Counted from the first letter of the stretch, positions 16,896 to 25,562 are shown. The stretch is DNA of 41,607 bases from Sphingomonas metalli (GCF_014641735.1 NZ_BMIH01000007.1:1-41607), one strand, 5' to 3'. The notes: a model not told the origin generated them from the sequence alone. A program made the numbers and translations.

Positions 16896-18065
16896 TCAGC
16901 CGACCGCGGACGCGACGATGTCGGACAAGCGCTGGAAGCGCAGGATATTGTCGTTCGGCTCCAGCAGCCCGGCGGTCAGGCAGACGAAGCTGACGTCCGA
17001 TACCGGATCGATCCAGAACAGGGCGCTGCCGGCGCCGTAATTGCCGAAGGTGCCGGGCGCGGTCAGCGTGCCGAACATGTGATGGCGGACATGGTCGGTG
17101 CGGACGGTGAAGCCGAGGCCGATACCGGCGGGCGCCGGCGTCCAGCCGCGCTTGTGCGCGAGCATACGATAGAGTTCGTTGGGCTTGTCGCCGGTCCAGT
17201 TGCGCGTCGCCAGCGCCATCGTCACCGGCGAGAGGATCCGCGCGCCATCGAGCGTGCCGCGACGGCGCAGCATCTCGGCGAAGCGATGAAGGTCGGGAAC
17301 GGTCGAGACCGCGCCGACCCAGGGCATCTCGGCCCGCTCGTCCTCGAAGGCGCCGTTCGGCCCGGGCACGCGCGCACTGCGATGCTCGATCGGCGAATGG
17401 CCCTGAAAGTCCGGAACGATGTGGCGCGCCTGCAGGTCGGCGCGCACGCCGATCGCGGTATCGTCCATGCCGAGCGGCGCGAACAGATCGTCGGCTATGA
17501 TCTCGCGATAGCCGCGGCCCGCCGGATCGGTTCGCCGCAGCATCTCGCCGAGCAGCAGTTGATTGTACATCGGCGAATAGTTCACCCGGTCGCCGGCGGG
17601 CTCGATGCTGTGCACGTTCTCGAAGACGACGCGCAACACCGCATCCAGATCGTCGAGCGCCATTCCGGGCTGCGGGGCATAGTGCATCGGCAGCCCGGAG
17701 CTGTGGGTCAGAAGGTCGAAGACGGTGATCTGGGCGCGAAGCCCGCCGTCGAATTCCGGGATCACTTCCGACACCGCGGTCGTCAGGGCGAAGCGGCCGA
17801 GCTCCACGGCGCGCAGCGCGAGGACGTTGGTGAACGCCTTGGTGGTCGAGAAGATGGTGAAGACCGAATCCGCCGCCAGCGGACGCGCGCGATCCGCATC
17901 GGCGTGACCGATCACCGCATCGAGCGCGATCCGGCCGCCACGGGCGACCCTGACTACGGCACCATGATAGCGGCGCGCGGCCAGATCGGCCTCGATTACG
18001 CGGCAAAGGTGGTCGAGCCGGGCCGCATCCATGCCGGCCGCCGCCGCATCCGCCTTCCCAGTCAC
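16896..18065 (-). CDS. Serine hydrolase, beta-lactamase/EstB family
   Basis: A 389-residue protein (from the GTG at 18065) of the class C beta-lactamase/esterase fold. The S-x-x-K motif is FSTTKAF (Ser73, Lys76); the second motif is VNYSPMYN with the Tyr base; the family's LLTHSSGLP and FGNYGAGSALFW are present. No signal peptide is seen, so it is probably a cytosolic esterase, lactonase or amidase rather than a resistance enzyme. The GTG overlaps the stop of the preceding gene (GTGA); ATG 18032 is an alternative start, 11 codons later. Coupling to a muconolactone-decarboxylase-like protein suggests an ester or lactone intermediate. Confidence 0.87.
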   Translation of the reverse strand: MTGKADAAAAGMDAARLDHLCRVIEADLAARRYHGAVVRVARGGRIALDAVIGHADADRARPLAADSVFTIFSTTKAFTNVLALRAVELGRFALTTAVSEVIPEFDGGLRAQITVFDLLTHSSGLPMHYAPQPGMALDDLDAVLRVVFENVHSIEPAGDRVNYSPMYNQLLLGEMLRRTDPAGRGYREIIADDLFAPLGMDDTAIGVRADLQARHIVPDFQGHSPIEHRSARVPGPNGAFEDERAEMPWVGAVSTVPDLHRFAEMLRRRGTLDGARILSPVTMALATRNWTGDKPNELYRMLAHKRGWTPAPAGIGLGFTVRTDHVRHHMFGTLTAPGTFGNYGAGSALFWIDPVSDVSFVCLTAGLLEPNDNILRFQRLSDIVASAVG

Positions 18066-18442
18066 GCCGCGTCGAGCTCGGCAAAGGCTTCGCGCGCGAT
18101 CCGGGTCGAATCGAGCCCCGCCGGCACGCCACAATAGACCGCGACCTGCAGAATCGCCTCGCAAATTTCCTCGCGCGACAGACCGTTGGTCAGGGCCGCC
18201 TTGACGTGCAGTTTCAGTTCGTGCGGACGGTTCAGCGCGCTGATCATGCCGATGTTGAGCAGGCTGCGGTCGCGGCGCGACAGGCCCGGGCGGGTCCATA
18301 CATGGCCCCAGCAATATTCGGTCGACAATTCCTGCATCGGCCGGCTGAAATCGTCGGCGGACGCTAACGACCGCTCGACATAGTCAGCCCCCAGCACCTC
18401 CTTGCGCAGCGCCAACCCGGCATCAAACTTCGTGTTGCTCAC
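18062..18442 (-). CDS. Carboxymuconolactone decarboxylase family protein
   Basis: A 126-residue protein that aligns by eye over its whole length with PcaC-type 4-carboxymuconolactone decarboxylases: EYCWGHVWTRPGLSRRDRSL, then HELKLHVKAALTNGLSREEI and VAVYCGVPAG. The CxxC pair of AhpD-type peroxidases is absent, supporting the PcaC-like rather than the redox branch. The GTG start at 18442 has GGGAGGATGA just upstream. It is the first gene of the unit that continues with the serine hydrolase and aldehyde dehydrogenase, and an 18-bp operator lies 44 bp before it. Without other protocatechuate genes here, the true substrate may be a different lactone. Confidence 0.88.
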   Translation of the reverse strand: MSNTKFDAGLALRKEVLGADYVERSLASADDFSRPMQELSTEYCWGHVWTRPGLSRRDRSLLNIGMISALNRPHELKLHVKAALTNGLSREEICEAILQVAVYCGVPAGLDSTRIAREAFAELDAA

Positions 18443-18485
18443 CCGTCATCCTCCCGTCGATCCTCGCCGGGCTTGTGTCACAACA

Positions 18486-18503
18486 AACTTGTCCAGACAA
18501 GTT
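18486..18503. promoter_or_regulatory. GntR operator, site 1 (best palindrome)
   Basis: AACTTGTCCAGACAAGTT is palindromic except for its central base pair. It lies between the end of the GntR regulator gene and the start of the convergently read muconolactone-decarboxylase-like unit, 44 bp upstream of that GTG start. Similar 18-mers occur at 19373 and 23631, and a weaker one at 23676, always in promoter regions of this cluster. Confidence 0.7.
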
Positions 18504-18512
18504 AGATTAGAA

Positions 18513-19283
18513 TCAGGCCTTCATGCGGCGCAAGTGCATCGACATGCTGAAGCGGTCGGCGGGGTAGCGGTTGAAGGTCACTTCGGCGGTATCTCCGTCC
18601 AGCGTGTGGTATACGCGGCGGATCTCGATCACCGTTTCGCCCGCGGGCAGCTTCAGCGCGTGGCTAGGCGCCTCGAGCTTGAACGCCCGGACGAACTGTT
18701 CGACATCGCCGATGCTCTCGCCATAGATCAGCTCGATCAGGGCATAGATCGGCCCCGATTGCTTGCCGAGCAGCCGCCCCACGCCGGCGAACTGTGCGGC
18801 GACGAAGATCTCCACCTCGCACAGCGGCACGTCGTCGCCGGGCGCGTAGCGCAGTCCGTCGATCCGCAGCCAGGACTGCGCATCGGTTGCATGCAGATGG
18901 GGTGCGACCGAGGGCGGCGTCTTGATGAGCGTCGCGCTGTCGCCGAAGTAGCGGGACTCGACGCCGAAGTCGTGCAGGTCGCTGATCGAGCTGACCCGGT
19001 GGACATAGGGTTGCGGCCCGCCTTGCTGGGTAACGACCGTGCCGAACCCCTGGCGTGGCTCGACCAAACCGAGCTCGCGAAGCTGACGCAGCGCCTCGCG
19101 CACCGTATGGCGGCTCACCCCGAACCGGGCGACCAGCGTCGCTTCGGACGGCAGCGCCGCGCCGACCGGGTGAAGCCCGCGCAGGATCTCGGTCCGCAGC
19201 GCCTTCAGCACCATCTGGTGCAGCCGGTCCTCGCCTTTCTCGGCGGTCGCGATCATATCCGGCTTGCTTGAGGATCTGGCCAT
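18513..19283 (-). CDS. GntR-family (UTRA/HutC-type) transcriptional regulator
   Basis: A 256-residue protein with an N-terminal GntR winged helix (ALPSEATLVARFGVSRHTVR, then LRELGLVEPRQGFGTVV) and a C-terminal UTRA ligand-binding domain of normal length (RIDGLRYAPGDDVPLCEVEI; ETVIEIRRVYHTLDGDTAEV). UTRA members are usually repressors released by a sugar acid, amino acid or catabolic intermediate. It is flanked by divergent and downstream catabolic units, each with a matching palindrome at its promoter, so it is the likely controller of the whole 15.4-26.9 kb cluster. ATG 19283 is taken as start; ATG 19256 is possible. The effector is unknown. Confidence 0.92.
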   Translation of the reverse strand: MARSSSKPDMIATAEKGEDRLHQMVLKALRTEILRGLHPVGAALPSEATLVARFGVSRHTVREALRQLRELGLVEPRQGFGTVVTQQGGPQPYVHRVSSISDLHDFGVESRYFGDSATLIKTPPSVAPHLHATDAQSWLRIDGLRYAPGDDVPLCEVEIFVAAQFAGVGRLLGKQSGPIYALIELIYGESIGDVEQFVRAFKLEAPSHALKLPAGETVIEIRRVYHTLDGDTAEVTFNRYPADRFSMSMHLRRMKA

Positions 19284-19349
19284 GGCGGGGAATGTAACGA
19301 GGCTCGGCTACGCCGGGCAAGCCCGCGCCGTCGTCGTCGACGAGGTGGC

Positions 19350-19390
19350 TTGGCAAGACGGACCGCCGCAGGTACATATCCGTACAAGTT
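19350..19390 (+). promoter_or_regulatory. Promoter with overlapping GntR operator, site 2
   Basis: TTGGCA (19350-19355) and TACATA (19373-19378) are separated by 17 bp, a standard sigma-70 spacing. The operator-like TACATATCCGTACAAGTT (19373-19390) starts on the -10 element and matches site 1 at 13 of 18 positions. The dehydrogenase start is 28 bp downstream. A protein bound here would block initiation. Confidence 0.6.
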
Positions 19391-19417
19391 ACGGCGGATT
19401 ATCTGGAGACGTTCGGC

Positions 19418-20317
19418 ATGGCTCAGGCCCTGGGATTTATCGGTATCGGCAAAATGGGACGGCCGATCGCCGAGCGTCTGGTCGCAGCCGGCCACAGGGT
19501 GATCGCGCATGACGCAAAGCCCGACGCATGCGCCGGCTTCGACAGCATCGGCGCGACCGTCGCCGACCTGACGGTGCAGGCGGAAATCCTGTTCCTCAGC
19601 GTTCCGACGCCGCCGATCGTCGCCGAGGTGGTGGAGGCGATCGCCGCCGCCCCCGGCCGGACGAGGATCGTCGTCGACCTGTCCACCACCGGTCCGGACG
19701 GCGCGCGGGCGGCGGCGGCGACGCTCGCCGCAGCGGACATCACGCTGGTCGACTGCCCGGTCAGCGGCGGGGTCGCCGGCGCGCGGGCGGGCACGCTGGC
19801 GCTGATGGCCGGCGCCGACGACGCAGCGGTCGCCCGGGTGCGCCCGCTGCTGGAATGTTTCGGCCGGCTGTTCCATGTCGGCCCGGATGCCGGCATGGGC
19901 CAGATGATGAAGGTGGTGAACAATCTGATGTCGGCGCACGCGCTGGTCGTCGCAGGCGAGGCCGCAGCCATGGCGGTCAAGGCCGGGCTCGACCCGGAAA
20001 CCGTCGTGTCCGTCCTCAACGCCGGAAGCGGCCGCAACAGCGCCACGCTCGACAAATTCCCACGCCAGGTGCTACCCGGCACCTTCGATGCCGGCTTTGC
20101 CATGGGGTTGATGCAGAAGGATCTGCATCTCTGCATGAGCCAGGCGAAGGCGATGGAACTTTCGATGCCCGCCTCCGAACTGGTCGCGGAGATCTGGGCG
20201 AAGGCCACCGAGGAACTGGGCGGCGATGCCGACTTTACCCGCGTCGTCGAACGCGCCGAGCGCGCGGCCGGGGTGAAGATCCGCAGCCGCGATGCCGCGG
20301 TGCCGGCCCATGGCTGA
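19418..20317 (+). CDS. 3-hydroxyisobutyrate dehydrogenase-like NAD(P)-dependent beta-hydroxyacid dehydrogenase
   Basis: A 299-residue protein of the HIBADH superfamily: Rossmann motif GFIGIGKMGRPIAERL, substrate loop DCPVSGGVAGA, and the catalytic GMGQMMKVVNNLM with Lys165. Relatives include 3-hydroxyisobutyrate dehydrogenase, tartronate-semialdehyde reductase and L-threonate dehydrogenase. The presence of a D-erythronate-dehydrogenase-like gene in the same regulon makes a sugar-acid or hydroxy-acid substrate plausible. GGAGA lies before the ATG. It overlaps the next gene by eight bases and is divergent from the GntR gene. Confidence 0.9.
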   Translation: MAQALGFIGIGKMGRPIAERLVAAGHRVIAHDAKPDACAGFDSIGATVADLTVQAEILFLSVPTPPIVAEVVEAIAAAPGRTRIVVDLSTTGPDGARAAAATLAAADITLVDCPVSGGVAGARAGTLALMAGADDAAVARVRPLLECFGRLFHVGPDAGMGQMMKVVNNLMSAHALVVAGEAAAMAVKAGLDPETVVSVLNAGSGRNSATLDKFPRQVLPGTFDAGFAMGLMQKDLHLCMSQAKAMELSMPASELVAEIWAKATEELGGDADFTRVVERAERAAGVKIRSRDAAVPAHG

Positions 20318-21116
20318 CACGGACGGCGTGTGGCAGGTCTATGCGATCCGCTACGCCGTCAATCCCGGCCAGCGCGCGGCGCAGAACTTCATCGGCGGCG
20401 ACCCGCATGACGGACCGATGCCGCTCGACTACTTCGTCTGGCTGATCCGCTCGGGCGAGCGGGCAATACTGGTCGATACCGGTTTCGACCGAGCGATGGC
20501 GGACCGGCGCGGTCGCACGCATCTCGCCTGCCCGGCCAAGACGCTCGCCCGGATGGGCGTCGATCCGGAGGGGATCGAGGATGTGATCCTCACCCACCTC
20601 CATTACGACCATGCCGGCAACCATCACCTGTTCCCGCAGGCGCGCTTCCATGTCCAGGACCGCGAGATGGCCTATGCGACCGGGCGCGCAATGGTGCATG
20701 GCGCGCTGCGGGCCCCCTACGAAGCGGATGACGTCGCGGCGATGGTCCACCGCATCTTCGCCGAGCGCGTCGCGTTCCACGACGGCAGCTGGGAACTGGC
20801 ACCGGGGATCGTCTGCCACCGCATCGGAGGCCACACCGATGGCTTGCAGGCCGTGCAGGTCCGCACCGCGCGGGGGCGGGTGGTGCTCGCGTCCGACGCC
20901 AGCCACTTCTACGCCAACATGGAAACCGGGCGCAGCTTCCCGCTGGTCTATCATCTGGGCGACATGCTGGAGGGGTTTCATCGCCTGCGCGAGCTTGCGG
21001 ACGGCGACGACCACGTTATCCCCGGTCACGATCCGCTGGTAATGGCCCGCTACCCGGTACCCTCGCCCGAGCTGGCCGGGATGGTCGCGCGCCTCGACGT
21101 ACCGCCGATCGGCTGA
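20310..21116 (+). CDS. Metallo-beta-lactamase-fold hydrolase (lactonase-like)
   Basis: A 268-residue protein with the zinc motif THLHYDHAGN (His96, His98, Asp100, His101), later metal ligands in GGHTDGLQ, ASDASHFYAN and a C-terminal IPGHDP. It resembles AttM/AiiA-type lactonases (N-acyl-homoserine-lactone hydrolase-like), with the early NPGQRAAQNFIGG and ILVDTGFD elements. ATG 20310 overlaps the dehydrogenase stop; ATG 20292 is possible. In this regulon it more likely opens a catabolic lactone than a quorum signal, but that is inference. It converges on the receptor gene. Confidence 0.88.
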   Translation: MADTDGVWQVYAIRYAVNPGQRAAQNFIGGDPHDGPMPLDYFVWLIRSGERAILVDTGFDRAMADRRGRTHLACPAKTLARMGVDPEGIEDVILTHLHYDHAGNHHLFPQARFHVQDREMAYATGRAMVHGALRAPYEADDVAAMVHRIFAERVAFHDGSWELAPGIVCHRIGGHTDGLQAVQVRTARGRVVLASDASHFYANMETGRSFPLVYHLGDMLEGFHRLRELADGDDHVIPGHDPLVMARYPVPSPELAGMVARLDVPPIG

Positions 21117-21117
21117 C

Positions 21118-21143
21118 GGGAGGGGTGGCGGGCCGCCCCTCCC
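21118..21143. terminator. Hairpin between convergent genes
   Basis: GGGAGGGG (21118-21125) pairs perfectly with CCCCTCCC (21136-21143) around a 10-base GC-rich loop. It sits in the 37-bp gap between two convergent stop codons and could end transcription from both sides. There is no T-run, so termination strength is uncertain. Confidence 0.5.
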
Positions 21144-21153
21144 CTCTACCCGA

Positions 21154-23574
21154 TTATGGACGGACCGAGAATTGGATCGCGACCGCACGCCCGCGCTCGG
21201 TCACGGCGGCGATGCTGCCGGTCGATCCCGTCACCGGCTGGCGGAACGAGGCGGTCAGCCGATCGGTCAGGTTCTTGCCGATCAGCGCCAATTCCCACCG
21301 GCCGTCGGCCGGACCGTAGCCGACCGTCAGGTCAACCTTGGCATAGCCGCTTTGCGACAGGAGCGGATCGGCCGTCGCGGACTGAAAGTAGCGCGACGAC
21401 CAATAGACCAGCGGGCTGACCCGCAGCGATTGGCCGGCGACCGGAAGCGTCAGCGTGGCGCCGACGTTGCCGCTCCATTCGGGCGCGAACGGCCGGCGCT
21501 TGCCCGACATATCCTGCGATCGGCAACCGGCGATGCCTGCCGCGATCGTGCAGGGCGCGTTGGTATAGTCGGTATATTTGGCGTCGAGATAGGCGATGTC
21601 GGTGCTGAGCGTCAGAATGGGCGACACGCGATAGGTCACGCTCGCCTCGACGCCCTGCGACCGCGTACCGGCGGCGTTGGCGACGACCGAAGTCGGAACC
21701 GCCGTGGTGAAGATCAGCGTCGTTTCCTGCAGGTCGCGATAGTCGCTGCGGAAGATGTCGGCGTTCAGGGTCAGGGCGCGGTCGAGGAACACGCCCTTCA
21801 GGCCGAGCTCGTATGCGTTCACCGATTCCGGGCCATAATCCAGCGCGAGCGAATTGCTGTTGTAGCCGCCTGCCTTGAAGCCCTTGGAATAGGTGGCATA
21901 GGCCATGACGTCGCGGGCCAGATCGACCTGTACGCCGGCCGAGGGCATGAACTTGTCGTCGGTTCGGGTCGGCCGCGGGAACTGGCCAAGATCCGCGCCG
22001 ATCACCCGCGACAGCGCGACCTGCGTGGCGAGTGGCAGGACCGCATAGGTCTCGCGCCGGCCATTGATCGCGGTGCCGAAGGTCGAGAGGCGGTCGGTGC
22101 TCTTGTGGATGCGCGAATAGCGTCCGCCCAGATTGATCCGCACCCCGTCGATCGGCCGGATCGTCGCCGAGGCGAAGGCCGACAGCGTCTGGCTGGTCTC
22201 GCGCAGGTCGTTCTGCGCGGCGACCGGCGTTGCGGCGGTGGTGCCCGTCGCGGCGACCGCGGGGACCGCCCCGAAGGTGTTGAAGCCGAAGGCGGCGGTG
22301 CGCAGATACTTCAGCTTGCCGAGTGCCGCATAGCCGCCGACCATATATTCGAAGGCGCCGCCGCTTTCCGACTGAAAGCGGACCTCCTGCGACAGCTGAT
22401 CGTAATATTCGAACGATTCCAGCGTCTGCCCGTCATATCCGTCGACCACCGGGCTGCGGAATGGGAACGGCACCTGGTTGACGCGGTCCTTGGCGAGATG
22501 ATGGAAATAGGCGGTGATCCCGGTCAGCGTGCCGCCGCCGACATCCGCCGAATTGGTCCAGGCCGTCTCGACGAAGTCATAGTCGGAGAAGGTGGGTGTC
22601 TGATCGCTATGTCCGTCCAGCTTGTCGTCGACGGGCCGGCCGCCATTATAGGCGATGAAGCGGGCGCAGGTGCTGGTCGCGACCAGCGTGAAGGGCGCGG
22701 GCGGCGGGCAGCCGATCAGCTCGAACGGAAAGCTGTTCTGCGTGCGGGTACGGCCGATATCGACCCGCAGGTCGGACGTGGCTCCGCTGTCCGGCTCCCA
22801 GCGCAGCGACAGCCGGCCCTGCGCGCCGTCCTGTGCCGGACCGCGCTGGTCGCGCCCGACCTTCACGAACCCTTCCATGCCGAAGAACCGCGCGGCGACG
22901 CGCGCGCTGAGCGTATCGGTGACGGGCAAGGTCACGCCACCTTCGGCATTATATTCGCCATCGGTGCCGTACAGCGCCTGCGCGTTGTAGCTGAACTCCT
23001 GCCGGGGCTTGCGGGTCGTGATGTTGAGCGCGCCCGCGATCGCGTTGGCACCGAAGAAGGTGGTCTGCGGTCCCTTGAGGATCTCGACCTGATCGATATC
23101 GAACAAGGCGGCGCGAGTGGCGCGCGACCGCGATCGGTAGACGCCGTCGACGAACGTCGCAACGGACTGTTCGAAGCCGGCATTGTTTCCCGAACCGACC
23201 CCGCGGACGTTGAGGAAGTCAACCAGCGCGCCCGGTGCGATGCGGACGTTGGGCAGGCGCACGGCGAGATCGGTCAGCGTCTTGATATTGGTCCGGTCTA
23301 GCTGCGCACCCGACACCACAGAGACCGCGACCGGCACGTCCTGCAGCCGCTGCACGCGCCGCTGCGCGGTGACGACGATGTCGGCGGCCTCTGCCTCGGT
23401 CGAGACGTCGACGGCGGGCGGTGCCGGGTCGGCGGTCGTCGTAGCCGCCGTCGTCGCGGCATCGGCGGGTGGCGCGCTCGTCTGGGCGGCGGCGGCGGTG
23501 CCGCCGATCAGCGCGGCGACGGCCAGAGCGTAGCGTGATGCATTGCCGAATCGATCGATGCTGCTCAGGAACAT
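21154..23574 (-). CDS. TonB-dependent outer-membrane receptor
   Basis: An 806-residue protein with a signal peptide (ALAVAALIGGTAAAAQ), an Ala/Thr/Pro-rich spacer, a TonB box (DIVVTAQRR), a plug domain (VRGVGSGNNAGFEQSVATFV; VEILKGPQTTFFGANAIAGA) and a beta-barrel to the C-terminus. This is the FecA/iron-complex-like type that sphingomonads widely use for aromatic and plant compounds. GGGGAGGA precedes ATG 23574; a longer upstream frame has no such support. Its promoter overlaps operator site 3, so uptake is probably co-regulated with the flanking enzymes. Confidence 0.93.
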   Translation of the reverse strand: MFLSSIDRFGNASRYALAVAALIGGTAAAAQTSAPPADAATTAATTTADPAPPAVDVSTEAEAADIVVTAQRRVQRLQDVPVAVSVVSGAQLDRTNIKTLTDLAVRLPNVRIAPGALVDFLNVRGVGSGNNAGFEQSVATFVDGVYRSRSRATRAALFDIDQVEILKGPQTTFFGANAIAGALNITTRKPRQEFSYNAQALYGTDGEYNAEGGVTLPVTDTLSARVAARFFGMEGFVKVGRDQRGPAQDGAQGRLSLRWEPDSGATSDLRVDIGRTRTQNSFPFELIGCPPPAPFTLVATSTCARFIAYNGGRPVDDKLDGHSDQTPTFSDYDFVETAWTNSADVGGGTLTGITAYFHHLAKDRVNQVPFPFRSPVVDGYDGQTLESFEYYDQLSQEVRFQSESGGAFEYMVGGYAALGKLKYLRTAAFGFNTFGAVPAVAATGTTAATPVAAQNDLRETSQTLSAFASATIRPIDGVRINLGGRYSRIHKSTDRLSTFGTAINGRRETYAVLPLATQVALSRVIGADLGQFPRPTRTDDKFMPSAGVQVDLARDVMAYATYSKGFKAGGYNSNSLALDYGPESVNAYELGLKGVFLDRALTLNADIFRSDYRDLQETTLIFTTAVPTSVVANAAGTRSQGVEASVTYRVSPILTLSTDIAYLDAKYTDYTNAPCTIAAGIAGCRSQDMSGKRRPFAPEWSGNVGATLTLPVAGQSLRVSPLVYWSSRYFQSATADPLLSQSGYAKVDLTVGYGPADGRWELALIGKNLTDRLTASFRQPVTGSTGSIAAVTERGRAVAIQFSVRP

Positions 23575-23630
23575 GTACGCCCGTCCTCCCCTATGCGCAG
23601 TATGCTGCGGACTTTGTTGCGGCAAGCCTA

Positions 23631-23652
23631 TACATGTTCGGACAAGTGTCAA
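23631..23652 (-). promoter_or_regulatory. Receptor promoter with GntR operator, site 3
   Basis: On the minus strand a TTGACA -35 box (plus-strand 23647-23652) is followed by a -10-like TATAGG/TAGGCT. The operator-like 18-mer TACATGTTCGGACAAGTG (plus strand, 23631-23648) fills the spacer between them. It matches site 1 at 13 of 18 positions. It lies 57 bp upstream of the receptor ATG. Confidence 0.6.
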
Positions 23653-23675
23653 TCTGTCGAGTGTATCTACCTTTC

Positions 23676-23699
23676 AACACGTATGGACAACCGTTGACA
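23676..23699 (+). promoter_or_regulatory. Weak GntR half-site and -35 box, site 4
   Basis: AACACGTATGGACAACCG (23676-23693) shares GGACAA and a few arm bases with sites 1-3 (about 10 of 18). It directly abuts TTGACA (23694-23699), a -35 box pointing toward the erythronate-dehydrogenase-like operon. No good -10 is obvious 17 bp on. It is the least certain site of the set. Confidence 0.35.
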
Positions 23700-23740
23700 G
23701 CCGGCACGCGGGCCGTCATCTCTGATCGTGGGAGAGCGCG

Positions 23741-23785
23741 ATGACGATGACCTACGCCCCGCCACTGCCGGCGGTCCACGCATGA
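23741..23785 (+). CDS. Possible 14-residue leader peptide
   Basis: An ATG with GGGAGAG upstream reads MTMTYAPPLPAVHA and its TGA overlaps the next gene's ATG (ATGA). The dehydrogenase start itself lacks a good ribosome-binding site, so translation of this short frame could feed the downstream gene by coupling. It could also be a chance frame. Confidence 0.3.
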   Translation: MTMTYAPPLPAVHA

Positions 23786-24735
23786 CGCGCACGCTTGTGA
23801 CGGGGGCGGGCGGCTTCGTCGGCCAGGCGCTGGTCCACGCCCTCGCCGCCAAGGCCGATGGCGAGATCGTTGCGACCGATCTGGCGTTCGCGTCTCCGCC
23901 TGCATCGGCCGGGGTTCGGTGGCACGAGGAGCGGCTCGACGATCCGGCCGCGATCGCGCGCCTCTTCGCGTCGCCCTTCGATCGCATCGTCCATCTGGCG
24001 ACGGTGGCCGGGGTGGGATCGGCGCAGTTCGATCTGGGCCGCGCGACCAACCTCGTGGCGATGCAGATGCTTCTGGAAGCCGCCCGACGCCCCGAAGCGC
24101 CGCCGCGCTTCGTCTATGCCAGTTCGGTCGGCGTGTTCGGCCCGCCGCTGCCCGACGCGGTCGACGACGCCACGCTGCCGGTCCCGACCACCAGCTACGG
24201 CACGCACAAGCTGATCGGCGAGCTGCTGGTGTCCGACTATTCGCGTGCGGGCCTGATCGACGGGATCGCGCTGCGCCTGCCGGGCATCGTCGCGCGACCG
24301 GCCGGCTCCGACACGATGCTGTCCGCCTTCCTCAGCGACATGTTCCATGCGGCGAGGCGCGGTGAGCCGCTGACGATCCCGCTGGCGGGCGAGGACCGAA
24401 CCTGGGTGATGTCGCGGACGCGCCTGATCGACAATCTGCTCCATGCGCTCGACCTGCCTGCGGAGCGGCTGCCGCAGCGGCGATATTGGACCCTGCCGGC
24501 ACTGGCGGTGCGGATCGATGCGCTGATCGCGGCGCTGGAGCGCGTCTATGGCCGCGAGCGGGTCGCGGGGCTGACCTGCATTCCCGACGCGGCGGTGCGA
24601 AGATCGTTCGCACAGGTCCCGCTGGTTGCGGCGGGTGCGACAGCCCTGGGCTTCCGCGGCGACACGGATGCCGATGCGCTGGTGCAGGCGGTCATCGCTG
24701 CGTCACCCGATCTCTCTCCGCAGGGCGCGCTGTGA
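23782..24735 (+). CDS. NAD-dependent epimerase/dehydratase family, D-erythronate dehydrogenase-like
   Basis: A 317-residue extended short-chain dehydrogenase: LVTGAGGFVGQAL nucleotide loop, HLATVAGVGSAQFD, active-site Ser (YASSVGVFG) and the YxxxK pair Tyr139/Lys143 in SYGTHKLIGELLVSDYSRAG. The stretch around this motif, and IDGIALRLPGIVARP after it, resembles D-erythronate dehydrogenases (DenD), which oxidise C2 of a four-carbon sugar acid. I am fairly sure of the subfamily and less sure of the substrate. ATG 23782 is preferred over an upstream GTG-type start because the family begins at the MTRTLVTG strand. It heads a three-gene operon. Confidence 0.82.
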   Translation: MTRTLVTGAGGFVGQALVHALAAKADGEIVATDLAFASPPASAGVRWHEERLDDPAAIARLFASPFDRIVHLATVAGVGSAQFDLGRATNLVAMQMLLEAARRPEAPPRFVYASSVGVFGPPLPDAVDDATLPVPTTSYGTHKLIGELLVSDYSRAGLIDGIALRLPGIVARPAGSDTMLSAFLSDMFHAARRGEPLTIPLAGEDRTWVMSRTRLIDNLLHALDLPAERLPQRRYWTLPALAVRIDALIAALERVYGRERVAGLTCIPDAAVRRSFAQVPLVAAGATALGFRGDTDADALVQAVIAASPDLSPQGAL

Positions 24736-25562
24736 TGCATCATTGGACGGATCTACGCGGCCGACGCGCGGTCGTGACGGGCGGCGCGTCCGGGATCGGC
24801 TATGGCATCGCGCAGGCGCTGATCGAGGCCGGTGCCGCCGTGATGATCGCCGATGTCGAACCGGCGGCACTCGACACCGCCGCGGCGGCGCTGGGCATCC
24901 CGGCCCGGCATGTCGACGTTCGCGAGCGCGGCTCGGTGGACGAGCTTGCCGCGGCGGCCGCCGCCGCGCTCGGCGGCGTCGACATCGTCTGCAACAATGC
25001 AGGGATCGGCCCGGCCGGGCGGATCGAGCATCTGTCGATCTCCGACTGGCAATGGATGCTCGACGTCAATCTGTGGGGCGTGATCCATGGCGTGCAGGCA
25101 TTCCTGCCGCTGCTGAAGTCCAATCCGGACGGGGGTCATATCGTCAACACCGCCTCGATGTCGGGGCTGGCCGCAGCCCCGTCGCTGGGGGCCTATGCCG
25201 TCAGCAAATTCGGTGTCGTGGCGCTGACCGAGGCCCTGTCGGCAGAGGAACCGCGGATCGGCACGACGGTGCTGTGCCCCGGCCCGGTGCGCAGCCGGAT
25301 CGGGGCCAGCTCGCGCAACCGGCCGGCCGCTCCCGATGGCGGGGCGCTCGTGGATCTAGACCTCGATACGGCCGGCATCTTCGGTCCCGACGGGCCGCCA
25401 TGGCTGGAACCGATCGCGGTCGGGCGCATCGTCGTCGATGCCATCGTGAATCGCCGCCTCTACGCGATCACCCACCCGCAACTCGCAGGCCGGGTCAAGG
25501 CGCGCCACGCCGCCATTGAGGCCGCCTTTGCCGAGGCGGCGGAACGCAAGGAACACGCATGA
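24735..25562 (+). CDS. Short-chain dehydrogenase/reductase
   Basis: A 275-residue classical SDR: cofactor loop TGGASGIGYGIA, CNNAGIG, catalytic Ser141, Tyr154 and Lys158 (in AYAVSKFG), and CPGPVRS. Asp40 after the second strand (MIADVE) favours NAD(H). Its start overlaps the previous stop (TGATG) and its end overlaps the transporter ATG (ATGA), so it is mid-operon. It probably oxidises a hydroxyl of the pathway substrate. The family is too broad to name one. Confidence 0.88.
   Translation: MHHWTDLRGRRAVVTGGASGIGYGIAQALIEAGAAVMIADVEPAALDTAAAALGIPARHVDVRERGSVDELAAAAAAALGGVDIVCNNAGIGPAGRIEHLSISDWQWMLDVNLWGVIHGVQAFLPLLKSNPDGGHIVNTASMSGLAAAPSLGAYAVSKFGVVALTEALSAEEPRIGTTVLCPGPVRSRIGASSRNRPAAPDGGALVDLDLDTAGIFGPDGPPWLEPIAVGRIVVDAIVNRRLYAITHPQLAGRVKARHAAIEAAFAEAAERKEHA

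Noticed and set aside
15424..18132. A single open frame of about 900 codons covering the aldehyde dehydrogenase and the region upstream
   Set aside because: Only the part from ATG 16890 has ALDH features. The upstream part is arginine-rich antisense-like sequence in the shifted frame of the serine-hydrolase gene.
20310..21116. Quorum-quenching AHL lactonase as a firm call for the metallo-beta-lactamase protein
   Set aside because: Motifs fit the broader lactonase-like family, but the operon context is catabolic, so a quorum-quenching role is not supported.
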